64,000 bases of DNA from Ferruginivarius sediminum (GCF_003344765.1 NZ_QPMH01000003.1:186001-250000); one strand, 5' to 3'; positions 47,849-59,844 are shown, numbered from the stretch's first letter. A program made the numbers and translations. The notes: generated by a model not told the origin, from the letters alone.

Positions 47849-49223
47849 ACTTTTCCCTGTACTTGCGGACGATGTGCAAGGCGACGACGTTCAGGCAAAG
47901 CGTCGCCGCGAACAGCGTGATGCCGAGCGCGAAGGCCGCCAGTGTCTTGGCGCTGTCGAACTCCTGGTCGCCGGTCAGCAATGCGACGATCTGCACCGTT
48001 ACCGTGGTCACCGCCTCCAGCGGGTTGGCGGAGAGGTTGGCGGCCAGACCGGCCGCCATGACGACGATCATCGTCTCGCCGATGGCCCGGCTGATCGCCA
48101 GCAGGATGGCGCCCACGATACCGGGCAGGGCGGCGGGAAAGACGACCTGCTTGATCGTCTCCGACTGCGTCGCTCCCATCGCGTACGCGCCGTCGCGCAG
48201 CGACTGCGGCACCGCGTTCATGACGTCGTCGGACAGGGACGAGACGAAGGGAATGATCATGATTCCCATGACAGCGCCGGCGGCGAGCGCGGATTCCGAC
48301 GAGGCCTCCAGCCCGAAGGCCGCGACGGCGTCGCGCACGAAGGGCGCCACCGTCAGGGCGGCAAAGAAGCCGTAAACGACCGTCGGAACGCCGGCCAATA
48401 TTTCCAGCAGCGGTTTCACCGTCGCCCGGATCCGCTTGGGCGCGTAATCGGACAGGTAGATCGCCGAGAACAGTCCCACCGGCACGGCGACAAGCATGGC
48501 GATCAGCGTGATCAACAGCGTGCCGGCGAACAGCGGCACCGCCCCGAAACTGCCCTCCGCCGCCACCTGCCCCTCGCGGATGGCGGTCTGCGGATTCCAC
48601 TTCAGCCCGAAGAGGAAATCGAAGAATGGAACCCGGCCGAAGAACCGCATAGCCTCGAACAGAAGCGACAGGACGATGCCCAGCGTCGTCATGATGGCGA
48701 TGGTGGAGGCGACGATCATCACCACCGTCATCACCCGCTCGACCCGGTTGCGCGCGCGCAGGTCCGGCGAGATCAGCCGCCGCCCGATGGCCAGCCCGGC
48801 AATCGATGCGCACAGCGCCACCACAAGCATGACGGCGCGGCCGATCTCGAAGACGCGATTATAGGCCGCCGCCGCCGCTTCCAGTTCCGGCGTCACCTCG
48901 CGGAAGACGTTATAGCCGGCGGCGATGTTCTTCACGTCGACGATCAGCAGCGCCAGCCGATCCGCCTCCTGCTCAAGCTGCTCGGCGGGCAGGTTCTGAA
49001 CCAGCACATACTCGGCGACGTGCGGCTCCACGAAGAACCAGATGGCGGCGAGCAACACACCTGGAAGGCCGCACCACAGGGCGACGAACATGCCGTGGTA
49101 GCCGGGCAGCGAATGCAGATGCGCCGGGCGCCCGCCGCTCACGGCGAAGGCCCGCCGGCGCCCCACCCAGTAACCGAACCCGACAATGAGGACCAGCGCG
49201 ATCAGATACAGCGTGACTTTCAT
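47841..49223 (-). CDS. pstC: Phosphate ABC transporter permease PstC
   Basis: 460 residues, also longer than usual. Hydrophobic N-terminus (TLYLIALVLIVGFGYWVG), a second helix near LWCGLPGVLLAAIWFFV, a periplasmic/cytosolic insert, then the conserved permease core with the EAA loop LRDGAYAMGATQSETIKQVVFPAALPG. Partner of PstA in the membrane channel. A GC-rich hairpin separates it from pstS. Confidence 0.93.
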   Translation of the reverse strand: MKVTLYLIALVLIVGFGYWVGRRRAFAVSGGRPAHLHSLPGYHGMFVALWCGLPGVLLAAIWFFVEPHVAEYVLVQNLPAEQLEQEADRLALLIVDVKNIAAGYNVFREVTPELEAAAAAYNRVFEIGRAVMLVVALCASIAGLAIGRRLISPDLRARNRVERVMTVVMIVASTIAIMTTLGIVLSLLFEAMRFFGRVPFFDFLFGLKWNPQTAIREGQVAAEGSFGAVPLFAGTLLITLIAMLVAVPVGLFSAIYLSDYAPKRIRATVKPLLEILAGVPTVVYGFFAALTVAPFVRDAVAAFGLEASSESALAAGAVMGIMIIPFVSSLSDDVMNAVPQSLRDGAYAMGATQSETIKQVVFPAALPGIVGAILLAISRAIGETMIVVMAAGLAANLSANPLEAVTTVTVQIVALLTGDQEFDSAKTLAAFALGITLFAATLCLNVVALHIVRKYREKYE

Positions 49224-49321
49224 CGTGAACCCGTCGCTGCCTGCCCGGTTATCGATGCCGTCGTGAAGAACATGGTCGACCGAAAGTAGCTAAGGAAATC
49301 GGCTGAAAGCCCAAGGCGAGC

Positions 49322-49356
49322 GGCCCCGGCCGGGAACTCGATCCCCGGCCGGGGCC
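49322..49356 (-). terminator. GC-rich hairpin between pstS and pstC
   Basis: Perfect 13-bp stem (GGCCCCGGCCGGG with CCCGGCCGGGGCC) starting 9 bp after the pstS stop. No T-run follows on the minus strand, so it more likely stabilises the pstS message or attenuates partially, which would favour extra PstS over the permeases. Confidence 0.6.
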
Positions 49357-49365
49357 AAAGCTGCA

Positions 49366-50412
49366 TCAACCCATGAAGTCGTCGGGATTCAGCGGCTCGA
49401 AGCTCCGCGCCTTCTCTCGCCACGCCTTGCGCTCGTCGTCGGGCAGCGGGATCAGGCCCTTCTCGACCAGATAGCCGTAGCGGCCCCAGGTGCCTTCCTT
49501 GGTGAACTCCTCAACATACTCCTTGATGCCGGGGATCACGCCGACGTGCGCGTTCTTGACGTAGAACCACAGCGAGCGCGACAGCGGATACTTGTCGGAG
49601 GAGATGTTCGACACCGTCGGCTCGAAGCCGTTGACCTTGGCCGCCTGGAGCTTGTCGCGGTTCTGGTCCAGGAAGCTGTAGCCGAAGACGCCGAAGGCAT
49701 TCTCGTTCGCCGTCAGCTTCTGCACGATCAGGACGTCGTTCTCACCCGCCTCGATCCAGGCGCCGTCGGCGCGGTAGGTCAGGCAGGCCTTCTCCATCTC
49801 GCCCTCGGGCAGGCTGGCGACCGTCTCGAACTGCTCACAGCCGGCCTCCATCGCCAGTTCGTTGAAGGCGTCGCGCGTGCCGGAGGTCGGCGGCGGGCCC
49901 AGGACCTCGATCTTCCGATCCGGCAGGGAGCCGTCGATATCGCTCCACTTCTGATTGGGGTTCATCACCAGCTTGCCGTCCTGGGGGACCTTCTCCGCCA
50001 GGGCCAGCCAGATCTGCTTGGTCGTCAGGCTCACAGCCGAGGCATCGGCCGAGTTGGCGATCACGATGCCGTCGGAGCCGATCTTCACTTCGGTGACCTG
50101 CTTGATGCCATTGTCCATGCACCGCTTGACCTCGGACGCCTTGATGCGGCGCGAGGCGTTGGTGATGTCCGGGTGCTGCACGCCGATACCGGCGCAGAAC
50201 AGCTTCAGGCCGCCACCCGAGCCCGTCGACTCGATGACCGGGGTCTTGAACTCGGTCTCGCGGCCAAAATGCTCGACCACGGTGCTGGCGAACGGATAAA
50301 CCGTCGACGAACCGACGATGCGAATCTGATCGCGCGACTGTGCCGAGGCCGGCTGCGCGGCAACGGCGGCCACTGTCGCCATGGCAGCAATCGCAAGGCT
50401 CTTCTTTATCAC
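49366..50412 (-). CDS. pstS: Phosphate-binding protein PstS
   Basis: 348 residues. GTG 50412 is chosen: GGAG lies 8 nt upstream and the signal peptide then starts directly (IKKSLAIAAMATVAAVAAQPASAQ); an ATG at 50454 would add 14 hydrophilic residues. Mature protein has the phosphate-binding motif IVGSSTVYPFAS and STGSGGGLKLFC. Periplasmic receptor of the Pst system. A Pho box lies 138 bp upstream. Confidence 0.96.
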   Translation of the reverse strand: MIKKSLAIAAMATVAAVAAQPASAQSRDQIRIVGSSTVYPFASTVVEHFGRETEFKTPVIESTGSGGGLKLFCAGIGVQHPDITNASRRIKASEVKRCMDNGIKQVTEVKIGSDGIVIANSADASAVSLTTKQIWLALAEKVPQDGKLVMNPNQKWSDIDGSLPDRKIEVLGPPPTSGTRDAFNELAMEAGCEQFETVASLPEGEMEKACLTYRADGAWIEAGENDVLIVQKLTANENAFGVFGYSFLDQNRDKLQAAKVNGFEPTVSNISSDKYPLSRSLWFYVKNAHVGVIPGIKEYVEEFTKEGTWGRYGYLVEKGLIPLPDDERKAWREKARSFEPLNPDDFMG

Positions 50413-50720
50413 GGTTGCAACTCCGTCTGTCTTGGAGTGGACTTGCCGCTCCATACCGCTTGCCCGGCACGAAACGGCTGGCCGCCCTATTCCCTCAACG
50501 GCCGTGCGCGAGTCCTAGCCCCGAACGGCCTCGCTTTTACTACAGGGCCATGACAGTTTGATGACAGCCAGCGCCTGACCATTTCCGGCCCTCAAGATAC
50601 GAGTGAATGCTAACAATTTGATATTCGGGGCCTTTTGCGCTCATCCAGCGTGAAGGCGGAACCAGGGGCGGGCGTTCATGACGGTCGTCGCGCGGCGTTA
50701 ACGGCCTGTCACAGTTGGCT
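50413..50720. promoter_or_regulatory. phoR-pstS intergenic region
   Basis: 308 bp without a gene. It contains the Pho box described separately and presumably the pstS promoter; phoR ends just upstream in the same orientation. Confidence 0.7.
50550..50567 (-). promoter_or_regulatory. Pho box upstream of pstS
   Basis: On the minus strand CTGTCATCAAACTGTCAT: two perfect CTGTCAT direct repeats 11 bp apart, the PhoB-binding consensus. It should drive low-phosphate induction of pstSCAB-phoU-phoB. Confidence 0.93.
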
Positions 50721-52178
50721 TTATTCAGCCGCCTGATCACTTGATTCCGGCTCCCCGGTCGGCAGGTACACGGTGAACCGCGTTTCCTGCCCCGGGGTGC
50801 TGTCGATCTCAAGCTGGCCGCGATGGCGGTTGACGATGTGCTTGACGATGGCAAGCCCAAGGCCGGTGCCGCCAAGCTGGCGCGAACGCGCCTTGTCCAC
50901 GCGGTAGAAGCGCTCCGTCAGGCGCGGGATGTGCTCGCGGGGAATGCCCTCGCCCTGGTCGATGACCGAGACGGCGGCCCCGCGCCGGGCGCGTCGGGAC
51001 GGGCGCCCGGTCGAGCGGTCGGCGGGCTGCGCCACGACCCGGATCGGCGTACCCGCCCGCCCGTACTTGATGGCGTTGTCCACGAGGTTCTGCAGGACCT
51101 GGGTAAGCTGGTCCTCGTCCCCCACGACCGTCAGGCTGCCGCGATCCGGGGTGTCGACCTCGATGGACATGTCCTTTTCCCGGGCTTTCAACTCAAGCGC
51201 ACCGACAACGCGGTCGATGACCTTGCGCAGATCGGCGCGCTCCGTCGGCGGAGTGTGCTCGTCCAGCTCGATGCGCGACAGCGACAGCAGGTCCTCCACC
51301 AACGCCGACATCCGCTTGGCCTGTTCCAGCATGATGTCCAGGAAACGGTCGCGCGCCTCTGCATCCTCCTTGGCGGGCCCCTGCAACGTCTCGATGAAGC
51401 CCAGCAGGCTGGAAAGCGGCGTGCGCAGCTCGTGGCTGGCGTTGGCGACGAAATCCGCGCGCATCTGCTCGGCACGCCTTATCGCCGTGACGTCGTGCAG
51501 CGTGACCACCGCGACGCCCCCTTTCGGCCCGGTTTCCCGCAAGGCCGCAACGCGGGCGCTGAAGTAGCGTTCGATCTCGCCCGGCGAGGTGAACTCCACC
51601 TCGCGATGGCCTTTTTCTGCAAGCACCTTGTCCACGGCCTGCAACAATTCCGGATTGCGCAGGACGGTTGCCAGCGGGCGGTCCTCGATGTTCTCTCCGA
51701 AGAGATCCCCCGCAGCCGGATTGGCCCGGGTGACGACACCGTCGGCATCGATCAGCAGAAGGGGATCCGGCAGACCTGAAAGAACCGCTTCGTTGCTGTT
51801 GATGGCCGCCCGCAGCTCCCGCCGCCGGACCTGACGTTCCCGGGCGCTTTCGGCGATGGCCTCGGCCAACTCGGGATCGATGCCGGGCGACGTCACCTGC
51901 GGCGGCTCGGGCAGCGTCGCATCGCGGTCGAGCGCGGTGCGAAGCATCTCCACGAATCGGCGCAGGCTCGCCATCTCGCTGGAATGCCGCGCCAGCAGCG
52001 CGGCGATACCGCCGGCGGTCACCACAGCGGTGACGATCGCGGGGATGAGCGGCATCACCCCGGCGACGCCAAGCACGGCCAGCGTCCCGACGGCCGGCGC
52101 GGACAGCAACGCCGTCGAGCGCATCAGGCGTTGCCTGTACTCCCGTCTGCCCGCCGCCCTTCCACGCTGCAGCATCAC
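50721..52178 (-). CDS. phoR: Phosphate regulon sensor kinase PhoR
   Basis: 485 residues. Two N-terminal membrane helices (about 25-40 and 45-63), a PAS domain (about 125-232, DPLLLIDADGVVTRANPAAGDLFG), HisKA with phospho-acceptor H249 in ASHELRTPLSSLLGF, and a HATPase domain (QNLVDNAIKYG, GEGIPREHIPRLTERFYR, GTGLGLAIVKHIV). Phosphorylates PhoB at low phosphate. No Pho box was seen upstream of it. Confidence 0.93.
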   Translation of the reverse strand: MMLQRGRAAGRREYRQRLMRSTALLSAPAVGTLAVLGVAGVMPLIPAIVTAVVTAGGIAALLARHSSEMASLRRFVEMLRTALDRDATLPEPPQVTSPGIDPELAEAIAESARERQVRRRELRAAINSNEAVLSGLPDPLLLIDADGVVTRANPAAGDLFGENIEDRPLATVLRNPELLQAVDKVLAEKGHREVEFTSPGEIERYFSARVAALRETGPKGGVAVVTLHDVTAIRRAEQMRADFVANASHELRTPLSSLLGFIETLQGPAKEDAEARDRFLDIMLEQAKRMSALVEDLLSLSRIELDEHTPPTERADLRKVIDRVVGALELKAREKDMSIEVDTPDRGSLTVVGDEDQLTQVLQNLVDNAIKYGRAGTPIRVVAQPADRSTGRPSRRARRGAAVSVIDQGEGIPREHIPRLTERFYRVDKARSRQLGGTGLGLAIVKHIVNRHRGQLEIDSTPGQETRFTVYLPTGEPESSDQAAE

Positions 52179-52333
52179 CGCTTCGCCTCCTCGCCTTTCC
52201 GTACGCCGCGACTGGAGGGCCCGCCGGGATATCCGCTGTCGCGCCGCGCCTCCAACCGCCTCAAGCCGGAGTATGTATCAGCGATACGGCAAGCATTATT
52301 ACCACATGTGGATGAAATCTTGCCGCCGCGCCG

Positions 52334-54613
<2,280 letters not shown>

Positions 54614-54807
54614 ACGGGACCTCCGGAAATCGGTTCGCGGCGGCGCACAATCGAATCTGCACACCACACTGAATTTTCCGTAGGTTAGACGTGTGTGCAC
54701 AGCGGCGGCAAGCCTGCCTCGGCGGCGCCCCTCTCAAGGACCTGCCGAAAGCGCGCTTTCGAGGGCCTTATTCCCGTATGCCGCGCCATGCACGATGCAA
54801 AGGGAGA

Positions 54808-55986
54808 ATGACCTTGAAGCCCTTGACCCTCGCAGCAACGGTCCTTGCGCTGTTGGCCTTTTCGCAGGTCCCGGCGGCCTGCGCGCAGACGCCCGAAGAC
54901 AGCCCCGTCACGCTGGATCGCGTGTTCCCGGAGCTGAAGTTCGAGCGCCCGGTCGCGCTGATCCAGTCGCCTACGGCCGATGCCACCTGGTACGTGGTGG
55001 AACAACGCGGCGTCGTCTGGCGCGTCGAAGCCTCGCGGGGCAAGACGGACAAGACGGTCTTCGCCGACATTCGCGGCCGGGTCGAGGACGGACCGAACGA
55101 GGCCGGGCTGCTCGGCATGGCATTTCATCCCAACTTCGCCCGCAACGGCGAGGTCTTCCTATCATACACCACCGACGCACCGGGGCTGACGTCGCGCATC
55201 GCGCGGTATCGCTCGCCGGACGCGGGGACGACGCTCGACGTCGGCGGTGAAGAGGTCCTGCTTGAGCTGGAGCAGCCTTTCGGCAATCACAACGGCGGGC
55301 ACATCGCCTTCGGACCCGACGGCTATCTCTACGCCGGTTTCGGTGACGGCGGCGCGGGCGGCGATCCCCACGGCAACGGGCAAGACCCCATGACGCTTCT
55401 GGGCACCATCCTGCGTCTCGACATCGACGACGGGAACGGCGAGTCCTATGGCATCCCGCCGGACAACCCCTTTGCCGGAAAAAGCGGCGGGCGGCCGGAA
55501 ATCCATGCCTGGGGCCTGCGCAATCCCTGGCGCTTCGCCTTCGATCCCGAGACCGGGGCGCTATGGGCGGCCGACGTCGGCCAGAACCAATGGGAAGAGG
55601 TGGACGTCATCCGCCGCGCCGGCAATTACGGCTGGAACATTCGCGAAGGCGCGCATTGCTACCGCGCTGGCGACTGCGCGACCGACGGCCTGATCGATCC
55701 GGTGGCGGAATATTCGCACCGCGACGGCTGTTCGATCACCGGCGGACACGTCTATCGCGGCAAGACCGTCCCCGCCTTGGACGGGCACTATGTCTACGGC
55801 GACTATTGCAGCGGTCGCATCTGGGCAATGCCGGCCGGAACCCCGGATCGGCCGGGCGCGCCTCGGCTGATTCTCGACACCGATCTTGCGATCTCGTCCT
55901 TCGCGCAGGACCGCGAGGGAGAGGTGTACGTGATCGACCACGACGACGGCGCCATCTACCGCCTGGCCATGCGGGAACCGTCGTAA
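54808..55986 (+). CDS. PQQ-dependent sugar dehydrogenase-like protein
   Basis: 392 residues; ATG 54808 has AAGGGAGA very close upstream, and a TTG at 54814 has better spacing. Signal peptide (LTLAATVLALLAFSQVPAACAQ). GSDH-type six-blade propeller: GLLGMAFHPNFARNGEVFLSYT, FGNHNGGHIAFGPDGYLYAGFGDGG, WGLRNPWRFAFDPETG, DVGQNQWEEVDVI and YGWNIREGAHCY. Related periplasmic aldose dehydrogenases use PQQ and feed electrons to the respiratory chain; the actual sugar is unknown. Monocistronic. Confidence 0.88.
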   Translation: MTLKPLTLAATVLALLAFSQVPAACAQTPEDSPVTLDRVFPELKFERPVALIQSPTADATWYVVEQRGVVWRVEASRGKTDKTVFADIRGRVEDGPNEAGLLGMAFHPNFARNGEVFLSYTTDAPGLTSRIARYRSPDAGTTLDVGGEEVLLELEQPFGNHNGGHIAFGPDGYLYAGFGDGGAGGDPHGNGQDPMTLLGTILRLDIDDGNGESYGIPPDNPFAGKSGGRPEIHAWGLRNPWRFAFDPETGALWAADVGQNQWEEVDVIRRAGNYGWNIREGAHCYRAGDCATDGLIDPVAEYSHRDGCSITGGHVYRGKTVPALDGHYVYGDYCSGRIWAMPAGTPDRPGAPRLILDTDLAISSFAQDREGEVYVIDHDDGAIYRLAMREPS

Positions 55987-55998
55987 GCCCGGCGAACG

Positions 55999-57126
55999 CT
56001 ATCCCGTCTGCCAGGCCTCGATCAGCCGGGTATAGGCGGCGACCGCCTGCTCGATGCGCGCGACCTCGCAATATTCGTCGGTCTGATGCGCCATCGCCGC
56101 TTCGCCCGGCCCCAGGATCAGGGTCGGAATGTCGCCGTAGGCGGGCGTCAGGATGGAGGCGTCGGTGAAATAGGTAGCCGTGCGGGCCTCGAACGGCGGG
56201 TCGAGGATATCCTCCAGCGCCGCGAAGCTGTCGCGCATCCACGGCTCGTCCGGCTCGGTCCAGACGCTGGGCAGGTCGACCAGCACCTCGATGGCATCGA
56301 TGTCGGGCGCCAGATAGCGCTCCAGGTCCTGCTTGACGGCGGCGTGGTCGATGCCGGGGATGGAGCGGATGTCGATGCCGATCTCCGCCCGGTCCGGGAC
56401 CGAGTTCAGGTTCATCCCCGCATGCACCGTCCCGACGTTCAGGCTCGGCGAGCCCATGACCGCGTGCGGCGCGGCGTTGAAGCCGAAGTCCGACAGCTTC
56501 GTGAGCACCCGCCCGGCCTTGTAGGCCGCATTGACGCCATGCTCCGGCATCGAGCCGTGCGCCGTCACCCCGGTGCACACGGCCTTCAGCCAGAACGCGC
56601 CCTTGTGTCCGCACATCGGATAATTCGACGTCGGCTCGGCCACCACCAGCGCCCCGACCGCGCCCAGCAGGCCCGGCTGTTCGGCCATCGCCCGCGCGCC
56701 GTCGGAGCCCGTCTCCTCCCCCGTCGTGACGACGAGTTCCACCCCGGGGCCGTTCGCGGCGGCCTCTTTGCACGCCACGGCGGCCGCGCAGAAGGCCGCC
56801 ACCCCGGCCTTCATGTCGGTGGTGCCTCGGCCGTACATGCGGCCGTCGACGATTTCCGCGGCCAGCGGGTCGTGCGTCCAGGGCGCGGCGCCGAACGGCA
56901 CGGTGTCCAGATGCCCGGTGAAGCCCAGCGCCCTGCCCCCGCGCCCGATGCGCGCGACGAAGCCCTCACGCTCCGGCGCCAGCCGGTGATAATCCACCTG
57001 GAAGCCATGGCCGGCCAGCAGCTCGCCCAGGCGGCGGGCAATGGCCGCCTCGTTGCCCGGCGGGTTGACGGTGTGGCTGCGCACCAACTCCTGCGTCAGC
57101 GCCACCGCGTCGATCGTCTCGCCCAT
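55999..57126 (-). CDS. M20 family deacylase (ArgE/DapE type)
   Basis: 375 residues from ATG 57126 (AAGGGAG upstream). Two-zinc peptidase/deacylase: H72 and D74 in FTGHLDTVPFG, D104 in GTTDMKAGVAAF, catalytic E137 and ligand E138 in TTGEETGSDG, plus a lid/dimerisation domain starting about 180. Members remove acyl groups from N-acyl amino acids such as acetylornithine or succinyl-diaminopimelate; the substrate cannot be fixed. It follows the liv operon on the same strand, 33 bp from the livF stop, and may process the compound that is taken up. Confidence 0.85.
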   Translation of the reverse strand: MGETIDAVALTQELVRSHTVNPPGNEAAIARRLGELLAGHGFQVDYHRLAPEREGFVARIGRGGRALGFTGHLDTVPFGAAPWTHDPLAAEIVDGRMYGRGTTDMKAGVAAFCAAAVACKEAAANGPGVELVVTTGEETGSDGARAMAEQPGLLGAVGALVVAEPTSNYPMCGHKGAFWLKAVCTGVTAHGSMPEHGVNAAYKAGRVLTKLSDFGFNAAPHAVMGSPSLNVGTVHAGMNLNSVPDRAEIGIDIRSIPGIDHAAVKQDLERYLAPDIDAIEVLVDLPSVWTEPDEPWMRDSFAALEDILDPPFEARTATYFTDASILTPAYGDIPTLILGPGEAAMAHQTDEYCEVARIEQAVAAYTRLIEAWQTG

Positions 57127-57159
57127 GCGAGCTCCCTTCGTCATCCCGCCCGGCCTCGG

Positions 57160-57870
57160 TCAGCCGAAATAGGCGGCGTGAACCTCTTCGTTGGCGCGCA
57201 ATTCCTCGGGCGTGCCCGCGGCGACGACGCGTCCCTTCGACAGGACATAGCCGCGATGGGCGATGGCCAGCGTCTGCCGGACGTTCTGCTCGACCAGGAA
57301 GACCGTGATGCCGCGCTCGTTGATACGCTGGATTATCTTGAAGTTCTCCTTTACGTAAAGCGGCGACAGGCCCAGCGACGGCTCGTCGATCAAAAGCATC
57401 TTGGGCGCGCTCATCAGGCCGCGGCCAATCGACACCATCGCCTGCTCGCCCCCCGACATCGTGCCGGCAAGCTGGTCTCGCCGCTCCTCCAGGCGCGGGA
57501 AGATCTCGTAGACCTCGGCAATGCGCTGCTGGATGACCTTCTCGTCGGTCTGCTGATAGGCGCCCAGGCGCAGGTTCTCCTCGGTCGTCAGCTTGGGAAA
57601 CACCTTGCGCCCCTCGGGGATGCAGGACATGCCAAGTCCGACGATTCGATGCGTCGCCATTCCGGTCAGCGCGGCGTCGTTGAATTTGATGTTGCCGGCG
57701 CGCGGCGGCGTCAGGCCCAGGATGGAGCGAATCGTCGTGGTCTTGCCCGCCCCGTTGGAGCCCAGGAGGCAGGTGATCTCGCCCGAGCGCGCCTCCAGCG
57801 ACACGCCCTCCAGGACATCGGCCTTGTCGTACGCGGTGTAGACGTCCTCAAGGATCAGGTTCGCCGTCAT
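57160..57870 (-). CDS. livF: Branched-chain amino acid-type ABC ATPase LivF
   Basis: 236 residues. Walker A LLGSNGAGKTTTIR, canonical signature TMSGGEQAMVSIGRGLM and Walker B MLLIDEPSLGLSP. Second ATPase of a HAAT-type importer. It starts 6 bp after livG. Gene names follow the five-gene layout; the true substrate could be another amide or amino acid. Confidence 0.92.
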   Translation of the reverse strand: MTANLILEDVYTAYDKADVLEGVSLEARSGEITCLLGSNGAGKTTTIRSILGLTPPRAGNIKFNDAALTGMATHRIVGLGMSCIPEGRKVFPKLTTEENLRLGAYQQTDEKVIQQRIAEVYEIFPRLEERRDQLAGTMSGGEQAMVSIGRGLMSAPKMLLIDEPSLGLSPLYVKENFKIIQRINERGITVFLVEQNVRQTLAIAHRGYVLSKGRVVAAGTPEELRANEEVHAAYFG

Positions 57871-57876
57871 GCCACC

Positions 57877-58653
57877 CTACTCCGCACCCAGATAGGCTTC
57901 CTGCACCTCGCGGTCGTTTGCCACGTCCTGATACGTCCCTTCCGCGATCTTGCGGCCAAAGTTCAGGACGATGCAGCGATCCGTGATCCGCTCGATGACG
58001 CCCATCTCGTGCTCGATGATGATGATGCTGAGGTCCTTGATGCGGTCGCGGACCTCCAGGATGTCGTCCATGAGCTGCCGCGTTTCCTCGTGGGTCATGC
58101 CGGCCGAGGGTTCGTCCAGCAGCAGCAGCTTCGGGTGCGAGATCAGCGCCCGGCAGATCTCGATCCGGCGGCGGTCGATCATCGGGAAGCCGGCGACCGG
58201 CTCGAACATACGCTCGGCCAGCGGCGGGTCGAAGATCTTCACCAGCTCGTGCGCTTCCTCGTAGGACTCCTCGAACGCCTTGCGCAGCTTCTTGCGGGCG
58301 AAGACGTTGGCCCACAGGCCGTGGTCCAGTCGCTTGTGGTTGCCCACCATGATGTTGTCGAACACCGAAAGCGGCAGGCACATGCGCGAACGCTGGAAGG
58401 TGCGCGCGATGCCGGCGCGATAGACCTCTTGCGAGGAATAGGCGGTGATATCCCGGCCGTCGAAGGCCGCCGCGCCGTCGCTGAAGCCGTAGATGCCGGT
58501 GAGGACGTTGAAGAACGTCGTCTTGCCCGAGCCGTTCGGCCCGATCAGCCCCAGAATGGCGCCGCGCGGCATCTGCAGGTCGAGGGTATCCAGCGCCACC
58601 AGGCCACCGAAACGGCGGGTAACGCCCTTGCAGTCGAGGATCGCTTCGCTCAT
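57877..58653 (-). CDS. livG: ABC ATPase LivG with altered signature motif
   Basis: 258 residues; ATG 58653 overlaps the livM stop by 4 bp (the longer frame upstream is a shadow of livM). Walker A LIGPNGSGKTTFFNV (37-51), Walker B LLLLDEPSAGM (D180, E181) and H-loop His215 are intact. The ABC signature is not: at 155-162 the sequence reads GFPMIDRR where LivG proteins have LSYGxQRR. Because LivF keeps its signature, the pair would have one canonical and one degenerate ATP site. Confidence 0.9.
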   Translation of the reverse strand: MSEAILDCKGVTRRFGGLVALDTLDLQMPRGAILGLIGPNGSGKTTFFNVLTGIYGFSDGAAAFDGRDITAYSSQEVYRAGIARTFQRSRMCLPLSVFDNIMVGNHKRLDHGLWANVFARKKLRKAFEESYEEAHELVKIFDPPLAERMFEPVAGFPMIDRRRIEICRALISHPKLLLLDEPSAGMTHEETRQLMDDILEVRDRIKDLSIIIIEHEMGVIERITDRCIVLNFGRKIAEGTYQDVANDREVQEAYLGAE

Positions 58654-59840
58654 CGCGGCCTCCAGCCCGGGAAGTAGATGCGGTCGGCGCGCGGCAGCAA
58701 TCCGTTCGGCCGGAAGCGCAGCACCAGGATCACCAGCGCCGCGAACAGCAGGAAGCGGTACTCCTGGATGAGCTGTAGCTTCTCCGGCAGCATCACGATG
58801 ATGGCGCTGGCCAGCGCAATGCCCCAAACGCTGCCCATGCCGCCCAGCAGCACGATGGACAGCAGGATCAGCGAATCCGCGAAGGTGAAGTTCGTCGGCG
58901 CGATGAAGCCCAGGATCATGCCAAGCAGCGCGCCGGCGGTGCCGATCATGAAGTTGCCCAGCATGAAAGCGGTGATCTTCCAGCGCGCCAGATTGATGCC
59001 GAAGCAGGAGGCGGCCAGCTCGTCGATCCTGACCGCGTCCATGTTGAGCCCGACCCATGAACGCTCGATCCGCCGCGTCAGCGCGAAGGCCAGGATCGTG
59101 ATGACCAGCGCCAGCAGGAAGTAGTTCATGTAGAACGACGCGTAAAAGTCGCCGATCTCGATGTTGCTGTTGAAGCCCCATCCGAACAGTGTCATCTCGC
59201 CCACGGCCAGTCCCTGCGGCCCGCCCAGGCTGTCGTTCACCTCCAGGAAGGTCTTGAACAGCACGGCGAAGGCGATGGTGACCACTGCGGCATAGTGCCC
59301 GCGCGTGCGCAGCACCGGCAGGATCAGCACCGAGCCCACGATGGTCGCCATCAGCCCGCCCAGCGGCAGGATGACCAGCGGCGGGATCGCCGTGTGCTGT
59401 GTCAGGACCGCCGCCGTGTAGCAGCCAACGCCAAGGAACGACGAACCGGCGAAGTTCAGGATTCCGGTATAGCCAAGCTGAACGTTCAGTCCCAGGCACG
59501 CCGTCAGGTAGAGCATGGCCATCGTCAGCATGAGCAGGGCGAAATGATCCTCCCGGAACACCCAGGCGATTGCCAGCGCGCCGATCACAATGGCGGTGTG
59601 CATGGTGAGCTCATGGTCGCGGAATGCCGCGCGGACGCGCTCCAGCAGGCCCAGCTTGCCGGCGCCGAGGACGGCGACGGCGGCGAATGCCAGCAGGCCG
59701 CCGACCGCGGCTTCGCTTTCCGCCATCAGGAAGACAGCCGCGAAGACGGTCATGCCCGCGATTGCAAGAATGCCGATGGGCAGAGCCGTCGGATCCTGCC
59801 GGCCGGCTGTTGCCGGCTGCGTGTTTTCCATTGCAGGCAT
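58650..59840 (-). CDS. livM: Branched-chain amino acid-type ABC permease LivM
   Basis: 396 residues (a second ATG at 59831 is possible). About ten helices; family motifs YTGILNFAGSSFLGVGCYTAAVL and RTRGHYAAVVTIAFAVLFK, and near the C-terminus GGMGSVWGIALASAIIVMLPEKLQL. The N-terminal about 90 residues include three additional helices before the core. Partner of LivH. Confidence 0.92.
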   Translation of the reverse strand: MPAMENTQPATAGRQDPTALPIGILAIAGMTVFAAVFLMAESEAAVGGLLAFAAVAVLGAGKLGLLERVRAAFRDHELTMHTAIVIGALAIAWVFREDHFALLMLTMAMLYLTACLGLNVQLGYTGILNFAGSSFLGVGCYTAAVLTQHTAIPPLVILPLGGLMATIVGSVLILPVLRTRGHYAAVVTIAFAVLFKTFLEVNDSLGGPQGLAVGEMTLFGWGFNSNIEIGDFYASFYMNYFLLALVITILAFALTRRIERSWVGLNMDAVRIDELAASCFGINLARWKITAFMLGNFMIGTAGALLGMILGFIAPTNFTFADSLILLSIVLLGGMGSVWGIALASAIIVMLPEKLQLIQEYRFLLFAALVILVLRFRPNGLLPRADRIYFPGWRPR

Positions 59841-59844
59841 GGCC

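Noticed and set aside
56086..58677. 863-codon plus-strand frame across the M20, livF and livG genes
   Set aside because: It spans three well-supported genes on the other strand and its translation is low-complexity His/Arg/Gln.
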